Below the pieces are notes generated by a model. The model had not been told where the DNA came from. It did not search any database and was given only the letters and a program-made list of their open reading frames with translations. A stretch of 64,000 nucleotides of DNA, taken from assembly GCA_945889475.1 (NCBI GenBank), contig CAMDBT010000005.1:38821-102820 (forward strand). Reading direction: 5' to 3'. Below, piece after piece: positions 1 to 9,721 of the stretch. Position numbers and translations under genes: made by a program. This DNA is from Bifidobacterium breve (GTDB lineage Bacteria > Actinomycetota > Thermoleophilia > Solirubrobacterales > Solirubrobacteraceae). Within the stretch, counting starts at the first letter, position 1. Every line of letters starts with the position of its first letter.

Positions 1-54
1 ATACGGCTTCAGTCCCGGGACCAGCAGCTTGCGACGATCGGTACCGGTCGCCAT
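1..54 (-). CDS. Start of a minus-strand CDS leaving the window (MATGTDRRKLLVPGLKPY...)
   Basis: ATG (plus-strand cat at 52-54) opens a frame with no stop to position 1, just downstream of the 76..1476 gene; very short, so tentative. Confidence 0.35.
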   Translation of the reverse strand, partial: MATGTDRRKLLVPGLKPY

Positions 55-75
55 TAGCGCTCGCCCCGCCTGCCG

Positions 76-1476
76 CTAGGCCTTGGCAGGCTCGCCGGCC
101 GCATCCTTGTCGGCCTGCTCGAGCAGCTGCGCTGCGAGCTCTCGCTTGCCGTCGCTGTCGAGCTTCTTGACCTCGTTCTCAACGGCGCGGTTGTTGTAGC
201 TCTGGTTCCAGTAGTCGAGCGAGTCGAAACCGAGCAGCACGGCCTTACCAACGAACTGGCGTAGAACCTCATTGGTTGGGCCCATCACCCAGCCTGCCTT
301 GGCGTCGCGCAGGTAGCGCTCCAACTCCATGTCGCGCTTGTAGGCTGAGCCACCGCAGGCGTGCAGCATCTTGTCAACGACGTGGGCGGTGTTTTTGGCT
401 GCCTCGAACTTGATCTGCCAAGCCCAGTGGAGGTACTCGGCGCGCGCGGTCTCGCCGGGCGCTAGGACGCAGGTGTTGTCCGCGGTTGCCTTGTCAAAAG
501 CCTGGCCCACGGAGTAGGTGAAGATCCGAGACGAGTTGGTGTCCATCACAGCCTCGCCAACGTAGTCTTGGATCGTTGGGTAGTCGGCTACTCGCAAACC
601 AACGTCCACATGGCGCTTTCGCGTCGTGTGGCGCTTTGCGATGTCAATCGCTCCGAGGGCGATCCCGTTCCAGCACGATGACGAACCGATCAAGAAGAAC
701 GGGTCGACAGCCTCATCGTTCGATGCAGCGCCATCGCCGAGCGGACCGACGAGCTGCTCGGCCGGGATCTCGATGTTGTCCACTTCGATCGGCCCCGACT
801 GGTTGCCGCGGAGGCCGAGCGCGTCCCAAAGCGCGGGCTGAGCCTTGACGTCATCACCATCAACAACGAAAACCGAAAGGTCGTCGTAGCCGGTGAAATC
901 CGGGCTGGTGGTCTGAATCACGTAGAAGTCAGCGAAGCCGCCGGAGGTCGTCCAAGAAGCCTTCTTGCGAACCTTGAAGCCGTTCTCCGTCTTCTCGGCG
1001 CCCGAGGAGACCGGGTACCAGAAGTGCGAGCCAGTCTCGGGATCGGAGTAGGAGAGCGTGCCAACCTTGCCGTCATTGAGCGGCCGGATGTACTTCTCGA
1101 TCAGCTCCGGCGTAGCGCGCAACATGATCGTGCTGACAGCGCCGATGTGCATCACATAACACATCGCAGTTGAGGCGCAGCCGTAGCGAGCAAGCGTCTC
1201 ACAGACCATCGCAAAGCCGACGTGGTTCTCACCGAGGCCGCCGTACTCTTCCGGCACCGTCAGCGAAAGGAAGCCGTTCTCAGCGAGAATGTCGAAGTTG
1301 CGACGCGGGTAGAGCAGCTCGTCATCTGAACGCTTGGCGTTGGCGCGTAGCTCGTTCTCACAGAGATCGATCAGCTTCGCGCGGAGCTCGATCTGCTTCT
1401 CGGTCAAGACCCAGTCCGGATCCCAGTCGTAGCCGAGTCCCCAGAATTCCTCGTCGCCCCACATTTTCTCGGCCAT
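76..1476 (-). CDS. Acyl-CoA dehydrogenase family flavoprotein
   Basis: 466 aa; VPEEYGGLG, TLSYSDPETGSH, HACGGSAYKRDMELERYLRDAK motifs of the ACAD fold. Confidence 0.85.
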   Translation of the reverse strand: MAEKMWGDEEFWGLGYDWDPDWVLTEKQIELRAKLIDLCENELRANAKRSDDELLYPRRNFDILAENGFLSLTVPEEYGGLGENHVGFAMVCETLARYGCASTAMCYVMHIGAVSTIMLRATPELIEKYIRPLNDGKVGTLSYSDPETGSHFWYPVSSGAEKTENGFKVRKKASWTTSGGFADFYVIQTTSPDFTGYDDLSVFVVDGDDVKAQPALWDALGLRGNQSGPIEVDNIEIPAEQLVGPLGDGAASNDEAVDPFFLIGSSSCWNGIALGAIDIAKRHTTRKRHVDVGLRVADYPTIQDYVGEAVMDTNSSRIFTYSVGQAFDKATADNTCVLAPGETARAEYLHWAWQIKFEAAKNTAHVVDKMLHACGGSAYKRDMELERYLRDAKAGWVMGPTNEVLRQFVGKAVLLGFDSLDYWNQSYNNRAVENEVKKLDSDGKRELAAQLLEQADKDAAGEPAKA

Positions 1477-1596
1477 TTCTAATCCTCCGCTATAGCTAGT
1501 TGAAGCTGCCTAATCAATTTGTCTAAAGAGTTACTACCGCGCCGCTGGGTGCTTGTCTAGGTTGTACAGGAAGAACCATCTTCCCTACTGTCACCA

Positions 1597-2082
1597 TCAG
1601 CCATCGGGCGCGACCCAAACGAGGCAGCCGGCGTCGCGCCGCAGTTGGCGGCTGGCAGTCCGCAGCCGCAGCCGTCCGACTTCGGAGAGCAGTGGACCGA
1701 AAATCAGCAGCGCAGCATTGCGCTCGCCCAGCAGCCTCACGATCGCCTTCACCGGCCTTGAGCTGAAGAGGCCAACTACCTCCACCGGGATCCCAAACGC
1801 GGCGATCCGGTCGCCAGCGGCGCGAACGGCGACGCGGTCATCCTCGTGCTCCAGCACCATCGCGCCAGGACCGGCCACGATCATCGTCGTCGGATAGAAC
1901 GGGAGCTGAACGGCGTTGACGAGGATCAGTGGCGCGCCGGCGTCAAGACAGCTGTCAATAGCCATCTGCTCGGCGGTTGGGTCGGGCCGCAACGCCAGAG
2001 TTGCCAGCACGACCGGCCCTGACGCCCCGGCAACGGGGGCCGACGGCGAAACCAGCGATGAGCGGTCTTTGATCGAAGGCAT
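1597..2082 (-). CDS. Universal-stress-protein-like small protein
   Basis: 161 aa; VVLATLALRPDPTAEQMAIDSCLDAGAPLILVNA and ...LLIFGPLL layout resembling a UspA alpha/beta fold. Confidence 0.45.
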   Translation of the reverse strand: MPSIKDRSSLVSPSAPVAGASGPVVLATLALRPDPTAEQMAIDSCLDAGAPLILVNAVQLPFYPTTMIVAGPGAMVLEHEDDRVAVRAAGDRIAAFGIPVEVVGLFSSRPVKAIVRLLGERNAALLIFGPLLSEVGRLRLRTASRQLRRDAGCLVWVAPDG

Positions 2083-2272
2083 TGGCGCTTCTGAACGATT
2101 CTAGGTGATCGCGCTGCCGCGATAACTAGCAAACAGCGCGTTTTTTTGTGCCCAAAAGAGGATTAGTTGCATTCGCTCCGTAACAACTGGTACTAGTTCG
2201 CAGCAGGAGGAGCATCCGAGACTTTTCGGTTGCCTGCACGTGTTCCGTAAGCGAAACTGAAAGTGGGTTCAG

Positions 2273-3748
2273 ATGGCATCCGCACACGTTGATCACAATC
2301 AGATGTTGAAGACGATGAGTTGGTGGGACGGCTTCGTTGTCGCACTCGCCAACCCGGGCTTCCTGATCGCCGCCCTCGGCGGTTCAATCGGCGTCCTCGG
2401 AACTACCGGCGCGGTGGTGCTCTGGACAATCTCAGTGCTCTTCGGAGCGCTACAGAACAACATCTATGCGGAGCTATCGACGATGTTCCCGGACAAGTCC
2501 GGCGGCCTCGCGGTCTACACACACGAGGCGTTCCGCAAGTACACCAACTTCATCGGGCCGGTCGTCGCGTTCGGCTACTGGATGGGATGGACCGTCGTGC
2601 TCTCGATCAACGGCTTGATCGTCGGAACACTGATCATCACGCAGTGGTTCCCTGATGCGACTTGGGCCAGTGGCCAGCAGGAAGCAAACTCAATCGGTTT
2701 CGGCCTGAACTGGCCGATTCTGATCGGTGTTGCCGCGATTGTGATCGTCTGGCTGTTCAACATCTTCGGCGTGCGACCGGCGGTCTGGTTCGGTTACGTC
2801 ACCGGTGCGTTGCTGCTTATCCCGGCCTTCGTGCTGATGTTCCTCCCTTACATCACCGGTGATTGGCACTCCTCAAACATGCAGTGGGAGGTCGGCACCA
2901 ACGGCGGCTTCTTCCTCGCGGTGACCTGGCTCTATTTCATGTGCTGGTCGTCCTACGGCTTCGAGGCAGTCGCATCGTTTGCGCCGGAGTACCACAACAC
3001 TGCGGTCGATACGCCGCTGGCGCTACGGGCCTCAGCTCTGTTCTCGATTGTCGTCTACGTCCTGCTACCGCTGGGCCTTGGCGGCACGCTTGGGACCGCG
3101 GCCGTTGCCGACGATCCGACCTACATTGCGTTCTACGTCACCGCCTTCGACGTCCTCGTCGGCGATGCGCTTGCCAACGTGATGGTTGTCTGCCTCGTCG
3201 GCGGCTTGGTCTTGTCGATGAACACGGCAACGATGGACGGCGCCAGAGCGCTGTTCGGGATCGCCAAGGAGGGCATGACGCTGAAACAGTTCGGCGTGCT
3301 CTCAAAGCGGAAGGTGCCCAACGTCGCGATGACGATGGACATGATCCTCAACGTGCTGTTGATCGTCTTCTTCCACGGCGTGATCTCGATTCTCGCGGTC
3401 TCCAATGTTGGCTACGTGCTGGCAACGGTCTTCGCGCTCTTTGGCTTCGTGCTGCTGCGCAAGGATCGCCCGAATTGGCCGCGTCCGATCAAGCTCTCCA
3501 GTCCATGGGTGGGAATCGCCTTCATCTTGGGCTTCGTAAACCTGTTCCTGCTGGTCTGCGGCGGGTTCCTCTATGCCGACGACTACGGCTACGGGCTCGA
3601 CAAGACGTTGATCGGGGTCGCGGTGCTTGTCGTGGCCTTCCTGCTCTACGTCTACCGTCACGTGGTGCAGGACAAGACCGGGGTCAGGTTCCGCGATCCG
3701 GCGCAGCCAATGCCGGACGAGCAGCCGGCGGCCTCGACGCCGGTCTAG
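2273..3748 (+). CDS. APC-superfamily amino acid/amine permease
   Basis: 491 aa, about 12 hydrophobic segments; N-terminal MSWWDGFVVALANPGFLIAALGGSIG. Confidence 0.8.
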   Translation: MASAHVDHNQMLKTMSWWDGFVVALANPGFLIAALGGSIGVLGTTGAVVLWTISVLFGALQNNIYAELSTMFPDKSGGLAVYTHEAFRKYTNFIGPVVAFGYWMGWTVVLSINGLIVGTLIITQWFPDATWASGQQEANSIGFGLNWPILIGVAAIVIVWLFNIFGVRPAVWFGYVTGALLLIPAFVLMFLPYITGDWHSSNMQWEVGTNGGFFLAVTWLYFMCWSSYGFEAVASFAPEYHNTAVDTPLALRASALFSIVVYVLLPLGLGGTLGTAAVADDPTYIAFYVTAFDVLVGDALANVMVVCLVGGLVLSMNTATMDGARALFGIAKEGMTLKQFGVLSKRKVPNVAMTMDMILNVLLIVFFHGVISILAVSNVGYVLATVFALFGFVLLRKDRPNWPRPIKLSSPWVGIAFILGFVNLFLLVCGGFLYADDYGYGLDKTLIGVAVLVVAFLLYVYRHVVQDKTGVRFRDPAQPMPDEQPAASTPV

Positions 3749-3849
3749 CGCAGCGATCGCTCGCAGCACGCGAGCGAAAGGGATGGCGAGCGGGGGCCAG
3801 TGGCTCCCGCTTCGTCGTTTCGGGGGCGCCTCAATGAATCCCGGTTGCG

Positions 3850-4368
3850 CTACGAATCTGCGCGCAGATCCCAGGTCGGCAGATCGCTGATCGCCTTCTG
3901 GAAGCCGCGCCGATGCGGTGGTCGCAGCAACATGAACCAGAGCACAAGAACGCTCGGGAGCAGAACGAAGACCGCGAAGATGTTGCCCGACAGCGTGAAG
4001 AAGACCGCGAGTGAGATAGCGACGGCGCCGACGACAATCGGTAACAGCCGGTAGCGGAACTGCAACTTGCGAATCTTCTCGTAATCCTCGCGCGGGATCT
4101 TCGCCGTGTCGTAGCTGCGGCCGCAGCCAGGGCATGTCCAGCGTGTCCCGTATCGCAGCTCGGCCGACTCGCCGCATTCACAGCCAACGGTTATCGGTGG
4201 TCCACGCAGAACAGACCCTGGCGCCTCGTGCCCAAGGCGCTCACGCTCACTGAACGGAATCCGCTTGCGACGCTGGAAACCGAACGGGCCCTTCAGGTAT
4301 TGCGGTTCAGCCTCGCCTGACGAGCCCCCCTCGCCGGCGTCGCTGCGCGACCGAGCTCGCTTACCCAT
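3850..4368 (-). CDS. Zinc-ribbon protein with two C-terminal TM segments
   Basis: 172 aa; CECGESAELRYGTRWTCPGCGRSY ribbon followed by two hydrophobic helices. Confidence 0.6.
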   Translation of the reverse strand: MGKRARSRSDAGEGGSSGEAEPQYLKGPFGFQRRKRIPFSERERLGHEAPGSVLRGPPITVGCECGESAELRYGTRWTCPGCGRSYDTAKIPREDYEKIRKLQFRYRLLPIVVGAVAISLAVFFTLSGNIFAVFVLLPSVLVLWFMLLRPPHRRGFQKAISDLPTWDLRADS

Positions 4369-4498
4369 CGCTAAGTCTCCCGTGAGTCAGAGGCATTGGC
4401 CAATCCTAGTCGCCGCTGGCGTCGACTGCGCGCGGCGGCGTATGGAGAATCGGTCCGGGCAGCAGACACATCGTGACGATCGCGACTATTGTACGAAT

Positions 4499-4528
4499 TT
4501 GACCTAAGACGGTTCGGTGCGGCAATAT
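4499..4528 (+). promoter_or_regulatory. Candidate sigma-70-type promoter of the glnT-like operon
   Basis: TTGACC (4499-4504), 18-nt spacer, CAATAT (4523-4528), about 55 nt upstream of the ATG at 4583. Confidence 0.4.
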
Positions 4529-4582
4529 CGCGCTTCGCCGGTAGAAGAACCGACAGTCCACAACGGGGGAGGAAGTAGCGCT

Positions 4583-6034
4583 ATGGCCGAAGTGAATGGA
4601 GTGAAGATGGGCGGAGGAGTCAGCGACGTGCTGGCCACACCACGCTCAACTGCGACGCCCGCAACACTTGAAGAAGCGCGAAACGCTCCCGGGCGGCGCG
4701 AGAAGATCGAAGAGCTGACGAAGAAGATTGAAGCTGAAGGGATTGAGTACGTCTTCTTTCAGCAGGTCTCCGTTACCGGCCGAATTCTAGGCAAGGGGGT
4801 TGTCGCTTCGTTCTTCCCGCAGGTTGCAGAGAAGGGCTACCAGCTCGTCTACGGCGCTACGGCGAACCTCTTCACAGACCGCCATGGTGACTACATCGGC
4901 TTCGCTCCGAACGACTCTGAGCTGGCGGCGATCGCCGACCTTGACACCTTCAACGTGCTTCCGTGGGATCCCCGCGTCGCTCGCGTTTATTGCGACTGTT
5001 ACGACACCGAGACCGGTGAGCGGATGGACGCCGACCCGCGTCAGAATCTCAAGCAGGTCGTCGAGCGCTTCGAAGACGAGCTAGGCCTCCACTTCCTAAT
5101 CGGAATTGAGCCGGAGATGATGTGGCTGCGTAAGCCAGAGCCGGGCCAAGTTCCGGTCGGCGTAACCGAGCCCTACTGCTACCACATCCATCAGTTTGAG
5201 GAGCTTCGTCCTGTCCTGCTCGACGTCGTCGACTACGGCCAGAAGATGGGTCTTGACATGAGTTACGGCGATCACGAGGACGCGCCCGGCCAGCTGGAGC
5301 TGAACTTCCGCTTCGACCGCCCGGTGAAGACGGCCGACAACATCACGACCTACCGCCAGATCTGCGCCGCTGTTGGCCGCAAGCATGACCTGCTGCCGAC
5401 CTTCATGCCGAAGCCCTTCACCGGTGTATCAGCGAACGGGCACCACCACCACTTCACGCTGGTCGATGACGATGGCAACAACGTCTTCCATGATCCCGAC
5501 GGGACGGCATCGCTGTCGGAAACCGGTCGCCACTTCCTTGGCGGGCTGCTCGAGCACTTCCACGCGCTGATGTGCGTTGGTAACCCGACAGTCAACTCAT
5601 ACGTGCGGATGTGGGACACCGGCTTCTGGGCGCCGATCTACAAGAACTGGGGCTGGCAGAACCGAACCTGCACGGTGCGCGTGGCGAGCGGTGGCCGCTT
5701 CGAATACCGCGGCGTTGACTCGTCCTGCAACCCGTACCTGACTGTCGCAACGCTGCTCAACGCTGGCCTCGACGGGCTGCGCAACAAGATCGACCCAGGA
5801 CCACCGCAGATCGGCAACACCTACGAGCTGCTGGAGGCCGGGGCGCAAATCGAGAAGGTCCCCGACAACCTCGGCCAAGCGCTTGATGAACTGGCCAAGG
5901 ACGAGATCGTGAAGGCTGCGATGCCCGGGCGCCTCTACGAGATCTTCCGCCACTACAAGCGCGATGAGTGGGAGCGCCACCTCGCGTCGGTGACCGACTG
6001 GGAGCGCGACGAGTACCTCGAGTACCTCCCCTAA
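4583..6034 (+). CDS. GlnT-type glutamine synthetase family protein / possible gamma-glutamylamide synthetase
   Basis: GIEPEMMWLRKPEP, NGHHHHFTLVDDDG, NPTVNSYVR, FEYRGVDSSCNPYLTVATLLNAGLDG motifs. ATG at 4583 has an upstream GGGGGAGGAAG SD and is preferred to the track start 4517 (GTG). Confidence 0.85.
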   Translation: MAEVNGVKMGGGVSDVLATPRSTATPATLEEARNAPGRREKIEELTKKIEAEGIEYVFFQQVSVTGRILGKGVVASFFPQVAEKGYQLVYGATANLFTDRHGDYIGFAPNDSELAAIADLDTFNVLPWDPRVARVYCDCYDTETGERMDADPRQNLKQVVERFEDELGLHFLIGIEPEMMWLRKPEPGQVPVGVTEPYCYHIHQFEELRPVLLDVVDYGQKMGLDMSYGDHEDAPGQLELNFRFDRPVKTADNITTYRQICAAVGRKHDLLPTFMPKPFTGVSANGHHHHFTLVDDDGNNVFHDPDGTASLSETGRHFLGGLLEHFHALMCVGNPTVNSYVRMWDTGFWAPIYKNWGWQNRTCTVRVASGGRFEYRGVDSSCNPYLTVATLLNAGLDGLRNKIDPGPPQIGNTYELLEAGAQIEKVPDNLGQALDELAKDEIVKAAMPGRLYEIFRHYKRDEWERHLASVTDWERDEYLEYLP

Positions 6035-6067
6035 CCGCTCGCCCAACCTCAATCAGGAGAACTGCCC

Positions 6068-6997
6068 ATGTGTGGAATTGCAGGAATCATTTACCGCGAC
6101 GGCCCCCACGCCGTCGGCGAGGACATGAAGAAGATGCTGCAATCGATGAAGCATCGCGGGCCGGACTCAACCGGCTACGCGCTTTACGGCACGCCGAGCG
6201 AGGCGTTCCGGATGCGGATCACGCTTGCCGACACCAACGACAAGCGTGACTTCGACTTCTCAGAGCGGCTGCTGCGTCGTCGCTCGCAGGTTGAAGGCAA
6301 GCTGCGAGCGGTCGGCGCGAACGTCACCGAGATTGACGAAACGACCGATTACACGTCGACCTTCACGTTCGATTACGACGGCGACCTCAAGACGCTCGCC
6401 GACCAGGTTGAATCGGTCCGCGACACGCAGGTTCTCTCACTCGGCCATGCGCTGGAGATCGTCAAGGACATTGGCGACGCTGAGACCGTCGCCGCGCAGT
6501 ACAACCTCGACGCGATGCAGGGCACGCACGGGATTGGCCACGTGCGGATGGCAACAGAGTCCGACGTTGACATCGCCGGCGCCCACCCCTACTGGGCCTA
6601 CCCGTTCTCGGACGTCGCGGTTGTCCACAACGGCCAGCTGACGAACTACTTCTACTGGCGACGGCGGCTTGAGCGCAGCGGCCACCGCTTCCAGTCAGCC
6701 TGTGACTCGGAGATCATCGCCGTCTACCTCGCCGAGCGGATGTCGGAAGGGGCGTCGCTGGAAGAGGCGATGAACCAGAGCATGGAAGAGCTCGACGGCG
6801 TCTTCACCTACCTCTGCGTGACGGCCGATTCGCTGGGAATGGCCAAAGACGAGCTGGCTGCCAAGCCGCTAGTGCTCTACGAAAGCGACGACATCATCGC
6901 CGTCGCATCGGAAGAGATTGCAATCCGCGAAGTCGTCCCCGGTGAGATCGAAACGTATGACCCATTCGAAGGAGAGGTGATGGTATGGACGCGGTAG
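6068..6997 (+). CDS. Class II glutamine amidotransferase (MgsA/GlxB-like)
   Basis: N-terminal Cys2 (MCGIAGIIYRDGP), MKHRGPDSTGYALYG, THGIGHVRMATESDVDIAGAHPY; lies directly after the GlnT gene. Confidence 0.85.
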   Translation: MCGIAGIIYRDGPHAVGEDMKKMLQSMKHRGPDSTGYALYGTPSEAFRMRITLADTNDKRDFDFSERLLRRRSQVEGKLRAVGANVTEIDETTDYTSTFTFDYDGDLKTLADQVESVRDTQVLSLGHALEIVKDIGDAETVAAQYNLDAMQGTHGIGHVRMATESDVDIAGAHPYWAYPFSDVAVVHNGQLTNYFYWRRRLERSGHRFQSACDSEIIAVYLAERMSEGASLEEAMNQSMEELDGVFTYLCVTADSLGMAKDELAAKPLVLYESDDIIAVASEEIAIREVVPGEIETYDPFEGEVMVWTR

Positions 6998-7776
6998 CCG
7001 GCGAAAGCCAGATCACGTACGACGCCCGCGGGCTGGTCGAAGTTGACGACACCGTGCTCGGCGTCGCCGTCGTCAAAGACGGCAAAGCAACGATCGACGC
7101 CGCCGAGCTGACGACGCGCAAGATCAACCTCGAGATTCGCTCGCTGGTCTACGAGCAGGGAATCGAAGAGGTCACGATTCTGAACCCGGGCGGCAAACAT
7201 TCGCTTGGCGTCGGCATCCTGACGCGCTGCAAGTTGACCTTCGAAGGCAGCCTCGGCTACTTCGCGCTCGGCGTGATCGACGGGCCTGAAGTAACCGTCA
7301 ACGGCCGCGTTGGTTGGTCGGCCTGCGAGAACATGATGTCGGGCGTAGTGGTGATCAACGGAAACGCCGGTTCGCTCACCGGGGCGGCGATCCGCGGCGG
7401 CGACCTCGTGATCAAGGGCCGCGTCGGCGCTCGTACCGGGATCGACCAGAAAGGCGGCACGATCATCGTTACCGGCGCCGCAGGCTCAAACACCGGCTTC
7501 ATGATGCAGCGCGGCCGCCAGCTCCTGCTTGGCGACGTCGGGCCGCACCTTGGCGACTCGATGTACGACGGAACGCTCTACGTCGCGGGCAAAGTGAAGT
7601 CGCTCGGCGCAGACTGCGTGCCGGGCGAGATGACCGACGAAGATCTGGAACTCGTTACCCGCAAGATGGCGCTCTACGACCTAGGTAGCCCACCGGAACT
7701 GCAGAAGTTCGTCTGCGGCAAGAAGCTCTACAACTACGACAACCTCGAGCCCTCCGAGCGCAAGCTCGTCCTCTAG
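6985..7776 (+). CDS. Glutamate synthase GXGXG-domain protein (MgsB/GlxC-like)
   Basis: Beta-helix repeat motifs (GRVGWSACENMMSGVVVINGNAGSLTGAAIRGGDLVIKGRVGARTG); overlaps the previous gene by 13 nt. Confidence 0.85.
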   Translation: MDAVAGESQITYDARGLVEVDDTVLGVAVVKDGKATIDAAELTTRKINLEIRSLVYEQGIEEVTILNPGGKHSLGVGILTRCKLTFEGSLGYFALGVIDGPEVTVNGRVGWSACENMMSGVVVINGNAGSLTGAAIRGGDLVIKGRVGARTGIDQKGGTIIVTGAAGSNTGFMMQRGRQLLLGDVGPHLGDSMYDGTLYVAGKVKSLGADCVPGEMTDEDLELVTRKMALYDLGSPPELQKFVCGKKLYNYDNLEPSERKLVL

Positions 7777-7788
7777 ACGGAGACAATT

Positions 7789-9231
7789 ATGGCTGACGAA
7801 AACTCACCCTCCAAGAACACTCAGCTCGGCAAGAGCCTGATCTTCACGCCCGAGGTGATCAATGACATCCACATGAAGGCCGAGCTCGGCCGCTACCGCA
7901 TGCGCGGCTTCTCGATGTTCAAGAAGATTCCGCACTGGGACGAGCTGATGTTCATGCCCGGCACGCTGACCCGCTTCGTAATCGAGGGCTACCGCGAGAA
8001 GTGCACGACAAAAACTGTGCTCGGCGCGCGTTTCGCGAAGAATCCGATCGAGCTCGACATTCCTGTTTACATCACCGGAATGAGCTTCGGCGCGCTTTCG
8101 CTGGAAGCAAAGATGGCGCTCGCGAAGGGCGCTTCGATGGCCGGAACGGCGACCTGCTCGGGCGAAGGGGGAATGATTCCGCCGGAGCGCGACCTGTCAA
8201 CGAAGTGGTACTACCAAGTTATTCAGAGCCGCTACGGCTTCAACCCGCACCACATGATGCTGGCCGACGCGATCGAGTTCTTCATCGGCCAAGGCGCGAA
8301 GGTCGGCCTCGGCGGCCACTTGATGGGTCAGAAGGTCACCGAGCAGGTGGCCGAGATGCGTTCGCTGCCTGCCGGCATTGACCAGCGCTCACCTGCTCGC
8401 CACCCGGACTGGCTCGGCCCGGACGACCTCTCGCTGAAGATCCAGGAGGTCCGCGAGGCAACCGATTATCAGGTGCCGATCCAGCTGAAGATCGGGGCGT
8501 CGCGGGTCTACGACGACGTCCGCATGGCTGCCAAGTGCGGCCCGGACGTGATCTACCTCGACGGTGCCGAGGGCGGCACCGCGGCAGGCCCGCACCTAGC
8601 GACCGAAGAGACCGGCATCCCGCTGATGGCCGCCATCCCCGAGGCGCGCCGCGCGCTCGAGGACGTTGGCCTCGCCGACGAGATCGATCTCGTCGTTGCC
8701 GGCGGCATCCGCAACGGCGGCGACGTCGCCAAGTGCCTCTCGCTTGGTGCCAAAGCGGTCGCGATGGGTTACGGCCCGCTGATCGCGATGAACTGCAACA
8801 AGGAGATCGAGGGCGTAACCGACTACATGGGCGCCCACGGCGTCGAAGCGGGCGAGTGTTACCACTGCCACACCGGCCGTTGCCCGGTCGGCATCGCAAC
8901 GCAGGATCCCGAGCTGCGCAAGCGGCTCGACGTTGATGAGGCAGCCGAGCGGGTCTACAACTACCTCCACACGCTGACGCTGGAAGTTCAGCTGCTGGCA
9001 CGGGCCTGCGGCAAGACCGACATTCACAGCCTCGAGCCGGAAGACCTTTGCGCGCTGACCGTTGAAGCGGCAGCGATGGCGCGGGTGCCGCTGGCCGGTA
9101 CCGAGTACATCCCCGGTGTTACCGAGGACCGCACGCTTCAGGAGATGAAGCGGATGCTCGAAAGCCACCTCGAAGGCCAAGGACAGCAGTTTGTTGGCCA
9201 GCCCGGCCACGTCGTCGCCTCACAGGACTGA
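7789..9231 (+). CDS. FMN-dependent glutamate-synthase-like protein (MgsC/GlxD-like)
   Basis: 480 aa; YITGMSFGALSLEAKMALAKGASMAGT, SGEGGM, DGAEGGTAAGP, and Fe-S motif CYHCHTGRCPVGI. Confidence 0.9.
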   Translation: MADENSPSKNTQLGKSLIFTPEVINDIHMKAELGRYRMRGFSMFKKIPHWDELMFMPGTLTRFVIEGYREKCTTKTVLGARFAKNPIELDIPVYITGMSFGALSLEAKMALAKGASMAGTATCSGEGGMIPPERDLSTKWYYQVIQSRYGFNPHHMMLADAIEFFIGQGAKVGLGGHLMGQKVTEQVAEMRSLPAGIDQRSPARHPDWLGPDDLSLKIQEVREATDYQVPIQLKIGASRVYDDVRMAAKCGPDVIYLDGAEGGTAAGPHLATEETGIPLMAAIPEARRALEDVGLADEIDLVVAGGIRNGGDVAKCLSLGAKAVAMGYGPLIAMNCNKEIEGVTDYMGAHGVEAGECYHCHTGRCPVGIATQDPELRKRLDVDEAAERVYNYLHTLTLEVQLLARACGKTDIHSLEPEDLCALTVEAAAMARVPLAGTEYIPGVTEDRTLQEMKRMLESHLEGQGQQFVGQPGHVVASQD

Positions 9232-9245
9232 ACAGGAGAGTCAAA

Positions 9246-9704
9246 ATGAGCACCGATCACAGCGTTTCAAACCCCCGCAAGGACCCAGAGAAGATCATCT
9301 CGATCGACTCCGAATACCTGACCGGCAAGCGGTTCGCCTATCAGGAAGAGATTTCGGAGATCGAAGGCATTGATCTGCAGGAGTCAACGCCGGGCGGCGA
9401 CATCAACTGGCTCGAAGACATCACGATGTTGGAAGAAGACGGCACTCCGGCCGTCTTCGACCGTTATTCGAACTCCTTCCTGAAGATCTACTACGAGATT
9501 CCCGAAGGGCGTGAGGATGAGATCGCGCGCAAGGTGCTGATCAAACACCTTCAGTCCGGTAACTCTTACGGGACGGTGCTCAAGCAGCGCTACGCGAAGT
9601 TTGCCCAGCCGGAGCTCGGTCCGTGGGTCAAGGGTTCAAAGACGGTCGGAGATAACTACGTGCCGCCCGTTCTCGAAGGCTGGGAAGCGCCCGAAGGCCA
9701 CTAG
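9246..9704 (+). CDS. Unassigned 152-aa acidic protein, last gene of the glnT/mgs-like operon
   Basis: Starts 15 nt after the MgsC-like gene with an upstream AGGAGAG SD; no domain recognised. Confidence 0.75.
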   Translation: MSTDHSVSNPRKDPEKIISIDSEYLTGKRFAYQEEISEIEGIDLQESTPGGDINWLEDITMLEEDGTPAVFDRYSNSFLKIYYEIPEGREDEIARKVLIKHLQSGNSYGTVLKQRYAKFAQPELGPWVKGSKTVGDNYVPPVLEGWEAPEGH

Positions 9705-9721
9705 CTCGCTGCGCTGCCACT

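Noticed and set aside
2863-3837. 324-aa plus-strand ORF
   Set aside because: Out-of-frame within the APC permease; Arg-rich shadow ORF.
4583-6034. Ordinary assimilatory glutamine synthetase (glnA)
   Set aside because: Immediate linkage to mgsABC-like genes and GlnT-like sequence argue for a specialised role; exact substrate left open.
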